Below are positions 41,603-50,674 of a stretch of DNA of 64,000 bases, in pieces. The stretch's first letter is position 1, and every line of letters starts with the position of its first letter. The position numbers and the translations under genes were made by a program. Origin of the DNA: an uncultured Eubacteriales bacterium (GTDB taxonomy: Bacteria; Bacillota; Clostridia; Oscillospirales; Acutalibacteraceae); the NCBI GenBank assembly GCA_934463265.1, contig CAKSIU010000001.1, positions 1 through 64,000 on the forward strand, in the 5' to 3' direction. The notes beneath the pieces were generated by a model. That model was not told the DNA's origin. It saw nothing but the letters and a program-made list of their open reading frames with translations, and searched no databases.

Positions 41603-42808
41603 TTGAGTACCTTAAAAAAGTTTAAAAGTCTTTCGAATAAGCAAGTTAAAAGAGTTATATCTTTATTTTTGATGGTCGGTCTTGGCTCCACATCTGCTAT
41701 AACCGTATCTGCCCTGAGCAAGGATGTTACCATAAAAGACGGCGCGGAAATCACAAAATTTCGCACTTTGCACTCCGAAACAAATGCCGTTTTAAAGCAG
41801 GCTGGAATCAATATCAATGAAAACGACAAGATAGTCCGAACTGATGCAAATTCTAAGCAGGTTGATATCAATATTAAACGCGCCTTTTCTGTAAGCGTTT
41901 TCTTCGACGGTGAGTGGCATTCTTTCTCTGCAAACGACGGTACTGTTGCTGATTTGCTCGCTCAAAATAACATACCGTTTGGCGAAAATTTTCACACTTC
42001 CGTCGACTTAAATGCCGCTCTTGTCCCGAATATGCAAATTACTATTTCAAAAATGATTCCGATTAATATTTCTGTGGACGGCAGAAATGAAGCCTTTTCC
42101 GTTCCTGAAGGTTCCGTTCTCAAGGCTTTAAACTTCCTGAATATCACGCTTTCTCAAGACGATTCAGTCAGCGAACCTCTCGACAAACTCGTTGAAGACG
42201 GAATGAATATTATTGTAAATCGCGTTGAACTTAAAGAAATTACTGAAAAAGAAGCTATTCCTTTTTCCACAGAGATTAAAAATTCTGACTCTTTAGCTCG
42301 CGGCGATTCTAAAATTGAAATTAATGGCTCTAATGGCGAAAAAGAAGTTACTAAACGCGTTAAGTATGTCGATGGAAATCCTGTTCAAACCGATGTTTTA
42401 TCCGAAAATGTATTGAAAAATCCTGTTAATCAGGTTAAAATCGTCGGCACTAAACCTAAAAGTAACGGAAATGTTAAGGTTTCTATTGAAAACGGCGTTA
42501 TTACCGACGAAAATGGAAATACTTATCACTACAACAAGATTTTAACCGGCGTTTGCACCGCTTATACCGCAAAAGACGGCGCCAGAACTTCTACCGGTGC
42601 TTTAGCCAGACGTGGCCTGGTTGCGGTTAATCCTAAAGAAATTCCTTACGGTACCAAACTTTACATTCCTGGATACGGCATTTGCACTGCTGCAGACACC
42701 GGTGGCGCTATGCGTCAAGGTCACGCCATGATTGACTTATACATGGATTCTGAGCGTGAATGCAGGCAATTTGGTCGCCGTACCAAACAAATTTATGTTA
42801 TAAGTTAG
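41603..42808 (+). CDS. RpfB-like cell-wall protein with DUF348, G5 and 3D domains
   Basis: The 401-residue protein has a signal peptide or anchor (about 18-38), three DUF348 repeats (about 40-215), a G5 domain (about 215-290) and a C-terminal 3D domain (about 315-401) with GVCTAYTAKDG, AVNPKEIPYGTKLYIPGYG and TAADTGGAM...IDLYM carrying the three aspartates. The 3D fold is the lytic-transglycosylase-like core of Sps/YabE proteins; YabE is similarly sited near the origin in Bacillus. It is expected to cleave peptidoglycan during growth or resuscitation. The TTG start follows ATGGAGGA. Confidence 0.92.
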   Translation: MSTLKKFKSLSNKQVKRVISLFLMVGLGSTSAITVSALSKDVTIKDGAEITKFRTLHSETNAVLKQAGININENDKIVRTDANSKQVDINIKRAFSVSVFFDGEWHSFSANDGTVADLLAQNNIPFGENFHTSVDLNAALVPNMQITISKMIPINISVDGRNEAFSVPEGSVLKALNFLNITLSQDDSVSEPLDKLVEDGMNIIVNRVELKEITEKEAIPFSTEIKNSDSLARGDSKIEINGSNGEKEVTKRVKYVDGNPVQTDVLSENVLKNPVNQVKIVGTKPKSNGNVKVSIENGVITDENGNTYHYNKILTGVCTAYTAKDGARTSTGALARRGLVAVNPKEIPYGTKLYIPGYGICTAADTGGAMRQGHAMIDLYMDSERECRQFGRRTKQIYVIS

Positions 42809-42818
42809 CATCGCTCCT

Positions 42819-42989
42819 TTTTGGGGGCGCCGCCGGTAGAGAATATTATTTCTCTACCGGCAAATTTAATGATTAAATCTTTTTATAAAAAATATATGTA
42901 AAATCATTAAATTCGCCTTTCGGGCAGAACTTCAACCTGTTATTTTTCTAATTATGAAAAAAGTTCTGCTCGGGGCGGCGCCCCCAAAA
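42819..42989. repeat. CLV-H: three-arm cloverleaf element
   Basis: A perfect 16-bp outer stem (TTTTGGGGGCGCCGCC 42819-42834 with GGCGGCGCCCCCAAAA 42974-42989) encloses a 9-bp arm (42835-42843 with 42850-42858), a 12-bp arm with a 27-nt loop (42863-42874 with 42902-42913) and a 9-bp arm (42924-42932 with 42961-42969). At 171 bp it is the longest copy. Confidence 0.85.
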
Positions 42990-43047
42990 GCTTGACTTTG
43001 CAAAAGAATAAAATTATAATAAAAAGGCTAAAAGGAGGTCATAAACC

Positions 43048-43371
43048 ATGTGGATATCCATCATTTTATCAATACTATTCCTCGCAATTACGACGATATT
43101 TTTCACGACAGAACTCCGACAATTCCCGATGTATCGGTCGCTGTCATTTTTCTTTTTGTTCGAAGGATTTTACACACTAATTGATTTTATCGTCACGGAA
43201 CTTTGGCCGAATTTTAGAGGAATGTCCGCCATTCACAACGTCGGCTGCATAATTTTAGGAACTTACGTGGCGATAACCTTATACAAATACAAAAAGAGTA
43301 AAAGCAACGAATTAAATTCTAAAAAAGAAAATAAAAATGCCAAAGAAGCCGAAAAAATAACCGATAAATAG
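43048..43371 (+). CDS. Small membrane protein, unknown
   Basis: The 107-residue protein has three predicted transmembrane segments (about 2-22, 28-48 and 60-82) and a charged, Lys/Glu/Asn-rich cytoplasmic tail. The loop between the first two contains TTELRQFPMYRSLSFFF. No known family is recognised. AAAGGAGGTC precedes the ATG. It is monocistronic between CLV-H and a terminator. Confidence 0.65.
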   Translation: MWISIILSILFLAITTIFFTTELRQFPMYRSLSFFFLFEGFYTLIDFIVTELWPNFRGMSAIHNVGCIILGTYVAITLYKYKKSKSNELNSKKENKNAKEAEKITDK

Positions 43372-43404
43372 CGTGTCAAGATAAAAATCGCAACATAATA
43401 TATT

Positions 43405-43477
43405 AAAGCGGAGGCTGCGCAGGAGTTCCGCTTTATATAGACAAAGCCTCGAGAGAAAAATCTTTCGAGGTTTTTTA
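43405..43477 (+). terminator. Tandem hairpins, the second a terminator
   Basis: AAAGCGGA (43405-43412) pairs with TCCGCTTT (43427-43434). Nine bases on, GCCTCGA pairs with TCGAGG(T), followed by TTTTTT (43471-43476). The second is an intrinsic terminator for the small membrane gene; the first could be part of the same structured 3' end. The rest of 43478-43599 is AT-rich and empty. Confidence 0.65.
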
Positions 43478-43599
43478 TTGCGTTATTTTGCCTTAAAAGG
43501 CTCAAATTCACGATTTAAGTGCTAATCAATTATTTTTTTTTTGCATTAACTAAAAAAAATAAAAAATACACCATAAAAACAAACTTTCGAACCATAATA

Positions 43600-44520
43600 T
43601 TATTGCTCAACGTACCAAGACAATTTTCCGTCAGCTAAATCTTTCTCGAAACCGTTTACAGTTGGCGCTTCACCTCCGTAACGTGCGTAATAACCTTCGG
43701 GCATAAGCGGATTTTCGTTCATTTTGGCATTTTTTACCTCAACCGCTGCAGATTCCCCTTCACGAACTTTTCTTGCGACAACTACCGTTCTAAAGTCATT
43801 TAATTCATATGAGCACGTCGACAAGATAATCAACTGGTCATTTTTGCCAATATCTACCGGCGTGTCGATAAGAGAGCGGATTCTCACGTTATAAACGAAG
43901 TCCAAAAAATCCTTGTCACTCGAAAAATCAATCATTAAGTAATTGAAAAGTTCACCTTGTTCTTTCAGCGTGTTCGTCTTGAAAACTGAGATAATTTTCC
44001 AATCGCCTTGCCCATCGAGCGTATCAAACATTATCACCGGACGCTCCTTGTAAAAATCCAGGTTATCGTACTTGAGCAAATTGCCGAACATACTGCCGTC
44101 CCTCATGTTGTGGCCGTACAAAATCAGGTTTTTCGAAGGTTTTGAGATATCGCAGAGCGAATCCAGGAAAATGCTGCCAAAACTACTGCTATTTTTTTTG
44201 TAATTTCTATGCAAATAATAGGTGGAATCGATGTTTTGGGATTGCAAAACTGGATAATTTATTGGAGTATTTTCTATTTTTATCCAGCCTTTGATGTCGC
44301 TGTTTATCGACACCACCGAAGCCAAATCGCCGCGCTCCTGTGGAGGCTCCGAGTCCGCATCTTTATAATAAAGTTCCTCAATTTCCTTCATCGTAGAGTT
44401 ATTTTCATGCGGTTCGACAATCCACAATTTAACAATAATTACCAAAGAAATAATAAAAACAATCGCGCTCAAAATAAAAATTATCTTTCTCAACTTACTA
44501 GAACTTCGGATTTTTTTCAT
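43600..44520 (-). CDS. srtB: Class B sortase
   Basis: The 306-residue protein has an N-terminal membrane anchor (about 12-33), a linker and the class B catalytic domain. The catalytic histidine is in ILYGHNMRDGSMF, the cysteine in LIILSTCSYE (TLxTC form) and the arginine in FRTVVVARKV. An unusual C-terminal tail of about 45 residues follows, ending WYVEQ. Sortase B anchors surface or pilus proteins to peptidoglycan, but no sorting-signal protein is evident nearby. AAGAGGATATGC precedes the ATG. It is 18 bp downstream of thiI. Confidence 0.93.
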   Translation of the reverse strand: MKKIRSSSKLRKIIFILSAIVFIISLVIIVKLWIVEPHENNSTMKEIEELYYKDADSEPPQERGDLASVVSINSDIKGWIKIENTPINYPVLQSQNIDSTYYLHRNYKKNSSSFGSIFLDSLCDISKPSKNLILYGHNMRDGSMFGNLLKYDNLDFYKERPVIMFDTLDGQGDWKIISVFKTNTLKEQGELFNYLMIDFSSDKDFLDFVYNVRIRSLIDTPVDIGKNDQLIILSTCSYELNDFRTVVVARKVREGESAAVEVKNAKMNENPLMPEGYYARYGGEAPTVNGFEKDLADGKLSWYVEQ

Positions 44521-44538
44521 GCATATCCTCTTTTCACG

Positions 44539-45708
44539 TTAAAAAATTTTAGTTATTTTTATATTTTTCACAGCAGAATATATTAAACTTTTGCAGTCAA
44601 TTTTGCTTTCTTCTCTAAGAACTTCCCTCAAATTAGGCTTCGTTTTAGGATGCTTGGGAGTAAAAACCGTGCAACAATCTTCATAGGGCAAAATTGAAAT
44701 GTCAAAAGTGTCGATTTTTCTAGCAATTTCAACGATTTCATCTTTGTCTAAACCAACCAAAGGCCGAAAAATCGGCATCTCAACGGCAGCATTCGTACAC
44801 GAAATCGCGCTCATCGTTTGGCTCGCAACCTGCCCCAGACTTTCGCCGGTAATCAGCGCTCCACAACGGTATTTTTTGGCAATTACTTGAGAAATTTTCA
44901 TCATAAAACGGCGCATAATTATCGTAAAAAAATCTTCAGAGCAATTATTTTTAATATTTTCCTGAATCTGGGTGAAAGGAACCGTAATCATCTCGATTTT
45001 TCCGCTAAAATTCGCAACTTTTTTCAAAAGAGAAACCACCTTTTGCTCGGCTCTGGGGCTGGTGTACGGCGGGCTAGCAAAGTGAATGGCAATTAATTCC
45101 ACACCGCGCTTCGACATCATCCACGCCGCGACCGGACTGTCTATTCCACCAGAAATCAAAATTGCCGCCCGACCGCCTGTACCAACGGGAATTCCGCCCG
45201 CGCCCGGCAGCGCGTCACCATGTACATACGCGCCAAAATCACGAATTTCCACGGTAACGGTAATATCTGGATTATGAACATCAACGGTCAAATTTGGAAA
45301 TTTTTCGAGTATGTATTCTCCCACCAAGGCCGATATTTCCGGCGATTTCAGAGGAAAACTCTTGTCGCTGCGTTTCGATTCAACTTTGAATGTTTTTATT
45401 TGTGAAAAATTTTCACTTAAATATTGGACTGCAGTTTCTTTAACCGCTTCCAAATTTTTTTCACATTGCACCGCTCTCGAATATTTAGCTATGCCAAAAG
45501 CCGTTTTGATTTTTTTTTCTAACACCTCAAAATCGGCATTTTCATTGGCTGGAATTAAATAAAATGTCGACTGCATATTTCTTAATTCGAAATTTCCAAG
45601 CGAAGAAATTTTTTGTCGAATATTTTTTAGCAACCTATCCTCAAAATTTCTGCGGTTAAGCCCTTTCAATACGATTTCGCCAAGTTTTATCAACAGTATT
45701 TCTTTCAT
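44539..45708 (-). CDS. thiI: tRNA 4-thiouridine synthetase ThiI
   Basis: The 389-residue protein has an N-terminal ferredoxin-like plus THUMP region (about 1-165) and a PP-loop adenylation domain beginning ILISGGIDSPVAAWMMSKRG. There is no C-terminal rhodanese domain, as in most Firmicutes, so sulfur is passed from the neighbouring cysteine desulfurase. It makes s4U8 in tRNA and can supply thiazole synthesis. It lies 22 bp downstream of the desulfurase gene. Confidence 0.95.
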   Translation of the reverse strand: MKEILLIKLGEIVLKGLNRRNFEDRLLKNIRQKISSLGNFELRNMQSTFYLIPANENADFEVLEKKIKTAFGIAKYSRAVQCEKNLEAVKETAVQYLSENFSQIKTFKVESKRSDKSFPLKSPEISALVGEYILEKFPNLTVDVHNPDITVTVEIRDFGAYVHGDALPGAGGIPVGTGGRAAILISGGIDSPVAAWMMSKRGVELIAIHFASPPYTSPRAEQKVVSLLKKVANFSGKIEMITVPFTQIQENIKNNCSEDFFTIIMRRFMMKISQVIAKKYRCGALITGESLGQVASQTMSAISCTNAAVEMPIFRPLVGLDKDEIVEIARKIDTFDISILPYEDCCTVFTPKHPKTKPNLREVLREESKIDCKSLIYSAVKNIKITKIF

Positions 45709-45730
45709 TTTTACAAAAATTTCCTTTCAA

Positions 45731-46858
45731 TTATATGTGCGCCAGATTTTCAATACCAAAAGTCAGCTGACGCAAGAATTCATCGACGTCTTCAAAGGTA
45801 TTGTACTTCGAAAAACTAATTCGCAAAGCAGTGTCGATTCGCCTTTCAGAAAGCGCCATTTCGCTCAAAACTCGACTTTTTTTACCCTTTGCACACGCCG
45901 AACCGCTCGAAATAAAAATTTCTTTTGACGACAAAAAATTAAGCATTGTCTCGGATTTTATTTCGTTTGTAGAAATATTAATTATATGCGGAATCGCATT
46001 CTGCGGCGAATTTATCGAAATTTTGCTCATATTTGAAATTTTTTCTCTAAAGTGTTGGTTTAATCGACATATTTTTTCATATTGCTCCGTCAAATTAATC
46101 TGCTGCACTGCCGCTCCGAAGCCCGCTATTAACGGCACTGCTTCGGTTCCGGGCCGTAATTTTTTCTGTTGTTCTCCACCAAAAGTTCTCGGAAAAATAT
46201 GTGCATCTTTTCGCTTGTACAGAGCACCAACTCCTTTTGGGCCATGGACTTTATGCGCGGATATTGTCAATAAATCAACTACTAATTTTTCTACGTTTAT
46301 TGGGATTTTGCCAAAGGCTTGAACCGCGTCAATATGCAAAAGTGCCGGCGATTTTTTTTGAATTATGGCTTTTTTTATTTTCTCTACTGGAAAAATAGCT
46401 CCCACTTCGTTGTTCACCAGCATTATGCTTACCAAAATCGTGTCTTCGTCGACCGCTTTTTCAACTTGTTCTAACGTGATTTGTCCATTTTTGTCCGGCT
46501 TCAAACATACTACGTCGAACCCCTCGTTTTCGAGCGCTTTTGCGGAATTATACACCGAAGAGTGCTCAACCGCTGTTGTAACTATTTTATTTCCGCGCTT
46601 TTTGTTCGCCGCAGCGCTGCCTAAAACCGCTATATTATTGGCTTCCGTGCCCCCGGAAGTAAAATATATGTCGGTTGCATTTGCGTTCAAATTCTGGGCA
46701 ATTACGGCTCGCGCTGAATCTATTTCTTTCTCGGCTTCAAAACCTTTTTCATGCAACGATGAAGGATTTCCATATTTATCCGTGAGCATTTCCATTACTT
46801 TCTCCACGCACTCTTTACAAGGCTTGGTTGTCGCACTGTTGTCCAAATAAATCTCCAT
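45731..46858 (-). CDS. nifS: Cysteine desulfurase, NifS/IscS family
   Basis: The 375-residue PLP enzyme begins IYLDNSATTKPC, has VEHSSVYNSAKALE and the PLP lysine in TISAHKVHGPKGVGALY, and the active-site cysteine loop SSGSACAKGKKSRVL (long class I style). It removes sulfur from cysteine as a persulfide. Gene order with thiI indicates tRNA thiolation as its job, like NifZ in Bacillus. It starts after AAAGGAGC. Confidence 0.93.
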   Translation of the reverse strand: MEIYLDNSATTKPCKECVEKVMEMLTDKYGNPSSLHEKGFEAEKEIDSARAVIAQNLNANATDIYFTSGGTEANNIAVLGSAAANKKRGNKIVTTAVEHSSVYNSAKALENEGFDVVCLKPDKNGQITLEQVEKAVDEDTILVSIMLVNNEVGAIFPVEKIKKAIIQKKSPALLHIDAVQAFGKIPINVEKLVVDLLTISAHKVHGPKGVGALYKRKDAHIFPRTFGGEQQKKLRPGTEAVPLIAGFGAAVQQINLTEQYEKICRLNQHFREKISNMSKISINSPQNAIPHIINISTNEIKSETMLNFLSSKEIFISSGSACAKGKKSRVLSEMALSERRIDTALRISFSKYNTFEDVDEFLRQLTFGIENLAHI

Positions 46859-46962
46859 AATTTTTAGCTCCTTTCTGCGTTTTGCAAAAATTTTTCCCTA
46901 AACAAATTATATCCCAAAACTCGCAATATTAAAATAGTTATTTTTCTAAAAAATAAAAAAGG

Positions 46963-46988
46963 AAGCCCGCACTATACCGCGCGGGCTT
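46963..46988 (-). repeat. H7: conserved-loop hairpin
   Basis: AAGCCCGC (46963-46970) pairs with GCGGGCTT (46981-46988) around ACTATACCGC (46971-46980). It lies just after the minus-strand lysozyme gene. Confidence 0.8.
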
Positions 46989-46997
46989 AAAATTTTC

Positions 46998-48596
46998 TCA
47001 ACTGTAGCTTGGCAGCGAAAAATTATATTTATTTTTTGCTCCGTCAAGAGAATAATCGTTGTAAAAAAATATCTGCAGCTCCTCAATTCGCCTGTTCAAA
47101 AGCCCTTTTATGAACTTTCCTCCAGCTTTGTTATAAGCCAAAAATTCATTTAAAAACTCGCTTTTGTTTATTAATTTTTCAACATCAACCGGCTTAATTG
47201 TTAAAAATTCCGCAAAACAAAAGCCCTCTTGACCGTCTTTTGTCCTCACTTTATACCAATTGTTATAATTTTCTTCTAAGATATAAACTTGCTCATTGAA
47301 TTTTAAAACAGTTAGCACGTCACTACTTGTATTTGGCTGACTTCTTAACCTTAGACCATTATCTGAATTTACTATTCCAATATTACTATTAGTATATTTG
47401 TTTTTTACAGACAGATACTGAGCAAAACAAAAACCTTCTTGACATTTTTGAGTTTTCACCCTATACCAGCCATTATCAGCCTCATTTAAGATATCAACTT
47501 GCTCGTTAAACTTTAAAACTTCCAAAATTTTACTTTTTGTATTTGGCTGCTCTCGCAATCTCAATCCATTATCCGAAATTACTGTTCCAATCGACTTCAT
47601 AGCACTTTTACCGTTTTTACCGTCTGTATTTTTTATATTTAATATAGCTTTTTGTAAATCTGAATTAGACAGCCATGAGATTCCAACATTGTAAGTAAAA
47701 CTTAAAAGTGCATCAAATTGATTCTGCGAGAAACGCAAATTATTTTTTACTATAAAATTATTTAAACTTCTCAAATATACGTCATCATTTAACCGCTTTA
47801 AAAGCAAGCTCTTCGCTTCTGTTCGCGTAATATTATTAAAAAAAACTGCTCCAGGTTTTACCACATTGCCGTAACCAATATCATAAACATCCTTAGTGCA
47901 ACAATCCGCGCTAAGCGCCGATTTAAAGCCCTCTTTCGACATTATGTAATTTACACATTTGTCACTAGCTCTTTGTTTTGCAGATTTTTTTCCAGACTTT
48001 TCGCAAACTGTTAAAGAAAAACTTTCAGTTACATTTTTCCATATATTTTTAAATTTTACTTGAAAATCAACCTTAAAAGTGCCAGAATTATTCAAATTTA
48101 CGCGTACTTTATGAATAAAATTTTTTCCATCCGGAATTTTTTCTTCAGAAATTTTTTCTAAGCGTCCATTTTTTGTATTAATTAAAAATTTTACTTGCTC
48201 TACCGATGCGTCCGTTATAGCTGAAATCGTCGTTGTTTCGCCACACGTCGGATTATTTGGCTCCGAAAATGCACCTTTCAATAAAACCGGCGACAAGACT
48301 TTAATTTTGTAAAATTTTTCTATTTTATTGACATCCGAATCCAAAATTTCAGACTTGCAAAGTGTTCCTCCCACCGAATTCGCAGTGATTATCCCTTTTG
48401 AAACCGATGCTATCGCGTCATTTTCGGAAATTAGACGCTCTTTATCTTGCAAATGCTGACTTGAAATAAACAGCGACTGCCCTTTATGCAAGGTAAAATT
48501 TTCTGCATCTTGCGCAAAAGCAGATTTTTCAGAAAAACAAATCCACGCAACGAAAATCAAGAAAAAAAAGCAATCTTTTAACTTAAAAACCTTCAT
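46998..48596 (-). CDS. Secreted GH24 lysozyme with two SH3 domains inserted in the catalytic domain
   Basis: Signal peptide about 1-28. Residues 30-205 are beta-rich, Ig/BIG2-like. The GH24 fold begins near residue 212: YIMSKEGFKSAL gives the catalytic glutamate and DIGYGNV the substrate-cleft motif, then SQNQFDALLSFTYNVGISWL. The fold is interrupted at about residue 330 by two SH3b repeats (SDNGLRLREQPNTKSKILEVL and SDNGLRLRSQPNTSSDVLTVL, each in part), and resumes near residue 480 with FLAYNKAGGKFIKGLLNRR, the usual last GH24 motif. It should cleave peptidoglycan glycan strands, with the SH3 pair binding the wall. It is monocistronic. Confidence 0.88.
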   Translation of the reverse strand: MKVFKLKDCFFFLIFVAWICFSEKSAFAQDAENFTLHKGQSLFISSQHLQDKERLISENDAIASVSKGIITANSVGGTLCKSEILDSDVNKIEKFYKIKVLSPVLLKGAFSEPNNPTCGETTTISAITDASVEQVKFLINTKNGRLEKISEEKIPDGKNFIHKVRVNLNNSGTFKVDFQVKFKNIWKNVTESFSLTVCEKSGKKSAKQRASDKCVNYIMSKEGFKSALSADCCTKDVYDIGYGNVVKPGAVFFNNITRTEAKSLLLKRLNDDVYLRSLNNFIVKNNLRFSQNQFDALLSFTYNVGISWLSNSDLQKAILNIKNTDGKNGKSAMKSIGTVISDNGLRLREQPNTKSKILEVLKFNEQVDILNEADNGWYRVKTQKCQEGFCFAQYLSVKNKYTNSNIGIVNSDNGLRLRSQPNTSSDVLTVLKFNEQVYILEENYNNWYKVRTKDGQEGFCFAEFLTIKPVDVEKLINKSEFLNEFLAYNKAGGKFIKGLLNRRIEELQIFFYNDYSLDGAKNKYNFSLPSYS

Positions 48597-48644
48597 CTTT
48601 GCCTCTTAATATTATACCAGCTGTAATAAACTCGTTAAATATTA

Positions 48645-49070
48645 CTAAAACAAATTTAAAGTTAAGCCTTGTCTTGCGCCGGTTGCTAAAATTATACTTT
48701 CTGTTATTAGGTTTACTACGAAGAAAACTGCTGCGATGATCAAGTATTTTTTCACTTCTTCGCTGATAACCTCGCGCTGTTGAGCCTCATCTATGGGCTG
48801 CTTGCAATACATACAAACCGGATATTTTTTCGAAACCATTTTTCCGCAATGCGGGCACGAAATATAACCTTTATCTCTATGATACCTGAAAATAACATAG
48901 ATAATCAGCGGTATTAAGCCAAATATCGCAACTAAAATCGTCCACAAAATCGCATTTTTATCGTTGCGTTCCTTTGCATCCTTATAAACTGAAATACACA
49001 AGAAAACCTTAAACAAAATCGATGTCAAACTGCTTATCATCGGCAAGCCAAACAAACTATTAAATAACAT
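48645..49070 (-). CDS. Membrane protein with zinc ribbon, unknown
   Basis: The 141-residue protein has hydrophobic segments at about 10-26, 37-62 and 110-130. The segment DAKERNDKNAILWTILVAIFGLIPLIIYV resembles the phospholipase-D-nuclease N-terminal membrane module (PLDc_N). A zinc ribbon follows (CPHCGK then CMYCKQ, C-X2-C-X11-C-X2-C). No enzyme domain. No ribosome site is strong (AAGGAGA). Role unknown; such proteins are probably membrane scaffolds. Confidence 0.65.
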   Translation of the reverse strand: MLFNSLFGLPMISSLTSILFKVFLCISVYKDAKERNDKNAILWTILVAIFGLIPLIIYVIFRYHRDKGYISCPHCGKMVSKKYPVCMYCKQPIDEAQQREVISEEVKKYLIIAAVFFVVNLITESIILATGARQGLTLNLF

Positions 49071-49302
49071 AAAAATTCTCCTTAAATGTATATATTTTAC
49101 TTATAATTTCAATTTTTATTTTACTACTTTCTTCTTTTTTTGTCAATATTTTTCTCACGAATTATCTTTTTTATACACATTGCCTTGTTTTTTGCAAATA
49201 TTCAATGTAAATTTCCCCATCCTGCAATATCCACTTGCACACTCCGCCCTCATATAATATTATATTATTAAGATACTTTTATTTTGCATGGGGGGTGTCG
49301 TC

Positions 49303-49881
49303 ATGATTTTGGATAAAATCGACGAAAAACGCTTATTAATTGCCCTTTCAAGCGAGGATATGGATTTCTTGGACATCACTTTTAATCAGCTAGATTGGAA
49401 AAATGATTACTCTAGAGAAATTATTAAAAATTTGCTAGCCAGAGCTGAGTCTGAAATCGGATTTTCTAGCTCAAACAAAAAACTTTTAATCGAGGCTATC
49501 CCGCAATCCAATGGCTGTTTTGTTATAATTACGCTTCTCTCGAATAAAATTAATAAATCTAGAAAAATTTACAAAATAAAAAATAATTCTAAACCTTTTA
49601 CCTTCTTTTTTAAGGATTCGGATTCCCTTTTTGCCCTAATTGAACGCATTTATAACAAATCTTCCACATTCGTAAATAGTTCTATTATAGAATTAAAAAA
49701 TTCTTACTACATCATATTTTACGTGAACGGTTCTATTTCCTCAAATATGCTGGCAGTTATCAGCGAATACGGCAAGCTTATCGGCAAAAACGCTATTGTT
49801 GCCGCCAGAATTTTTGAAAAAGGCAACGTTATTGTTAAAAATCGTGCCGTAGAAGAATTTGGTAAGTATCTTGCAAACTAA
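49303..49881 (+). CDS. mecA: MecA-like adaptor protein
   Basis: The 192-residue protein starts MILDKIDEKRLLIALSSEDM, matching the N-terminal target-binding region of MecA, and its C-terminal half (about 95-190) has the paired alpha/beta elements that bind ClpC (FKDSDSLFALIERIY, SYYIIFYVNG). MecA brings regulators such as ComK or Spx to ClpCP. The clostridial versions are shorter and divergent. The ATG at 49303 follows GGGGGGTG; an ATG five codons upstream overlaps that site. Confidence 0.8.
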   Translation: MILDKIDEKRLLIALSSEDMDFLDITFNQLDWKNDYSREIIKNLLARAESEIGFSSSNKKLLIEAIPQSNGCFVIITLLSNKINKSRKIYKIKNNSKPFTFFFKDSDSLFALIERIYNKSSTFVNSSIIELKNSYYIIFYVNGSISSNMLAVISEYGKLIGKNAIVAARIFEKGNVIVKNRAVEEFGKYLAN

Positions 49882-49949
49882 AAAAATAAGCGGACACTCT
49901 TTTAATCACCGATTTTAACGAGTTTTTATGAGTTCTCCGCTTATTTTTG
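49882..49949. terminator. Bidirectional terminator between mecA and rpe
   Basis: AATAAGCGGA (49885-49894) pairs with TCCGCTTATT (49936-49945), flanked by A- and T-runs, between convergent genes. Confidence 0.8.
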
Positions 49950-49952
49950 CGT

Positions 49953-50591
49953 CTATTTTAGTCTTTCTATCGCACTTTTGATATCGTCGCTTTTAAAAAT
50001 GCTTGTTCCAGCTACACAGATATCTGCGCCACTTTTTTCTGCAATTTTCGCTGTTTTTTCGTCAATTCCGCCATCTACTTCTATCAATGTGCACAAATTT
50101 CTTGATGTTATTTCTCTTTTTAAAATCTTAACTTTCTCCATCATTTCTGGCATAAATTTTTGTCCGCCAAATCCCGGTTCTACCGTCATCACAAGCACCA
50201 AATCAATTAAATCTAAATATTTTAAAACTTCATTCACAGAAGTCCCTGGTTTTATCGACAATCCCGCCATTTTTCCGCATGATTTTATTAAATTTATCGT
50301 TTTTAACACATTTTTTTCCGCCTCAACGTGAATGGTAATTATATCTGCGCCGGCTTGCGCAAAGTCTTTTATATACCGAAAAGGCTCTGTAATCATTAAA
50401 TGCACGTCAAAAGGCAAAGTTATGCACGGTCGAATGGCTTTTATAACTGCCGAACCAAATGTTATATTTTTTACGAAAACGCCATCCATCACATCTAAAT
50501 GAATATAATCTGCGCCAAAATTTGTTACTTTTTTTACTTCTTCTCCCAACCGCGAAAAGTCACTTGCCAATATCGATGGAGCTACTTTCAT
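49953..50591 (-). CDS. rpe: Ribulose-phosphate 3-epimerase
   Basis: The 212-residue TIM barrel has MKVAPSILASDFSRLGEEV, the metal-binding HLDVMDG, DVHLMI, VEPGFGGQKFMP and EVDGGID, all Rpe signatures. It interconverts ribulose-5-phosphate and xylulose-5-phosphate. The ATG at 50591 follows AAAGGAG; an upstream start would add 12 residues. It lies downstream of gyrA, separated by the H8 region. Confidence 0.96.
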   Translation of the reverse strand: MKVAPSILASDFSRLGEEVKKVTNFGADYIHLDVMDGVFVKNITFGSAVIKAIRPCITLPFDVHLMITEPFRYIKDFAQAGADIITIHVEAEKNVLKTINLIKSCGKMAGLSIKPGTSVNEVLKYLDLIDLVLVMTVEPGFGGQKFMPEMMEKVKILKREITSRNLCTLIEVDGGIDEKTAKIAEKSGADICVAGTSIFKSDDIKSAIERLK

Positions 50592-50619
50592 AAAATTATC
50601 TCCTTTTTTATCAGAAAGT

Positions 50620-50659
50620 GCGCCCATGCGCCACAGGACTAGGTGTGGCGCGCGGGCGC
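50620..50659. repeat. Long GC-rich hairpin upstream of rpe
   Basis: GCGCCCATGCGCCACA (50620-50635) pairs at 14 of 16 positions with TGTGGCGCGCGGGCGC (50644-50659) around an 8-nt loop. It abuts H8 and sits between gyrA and rpe. Confidence 0.75.
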
Positions 50660-50674
50660 GCGAATTTTTTTGAT

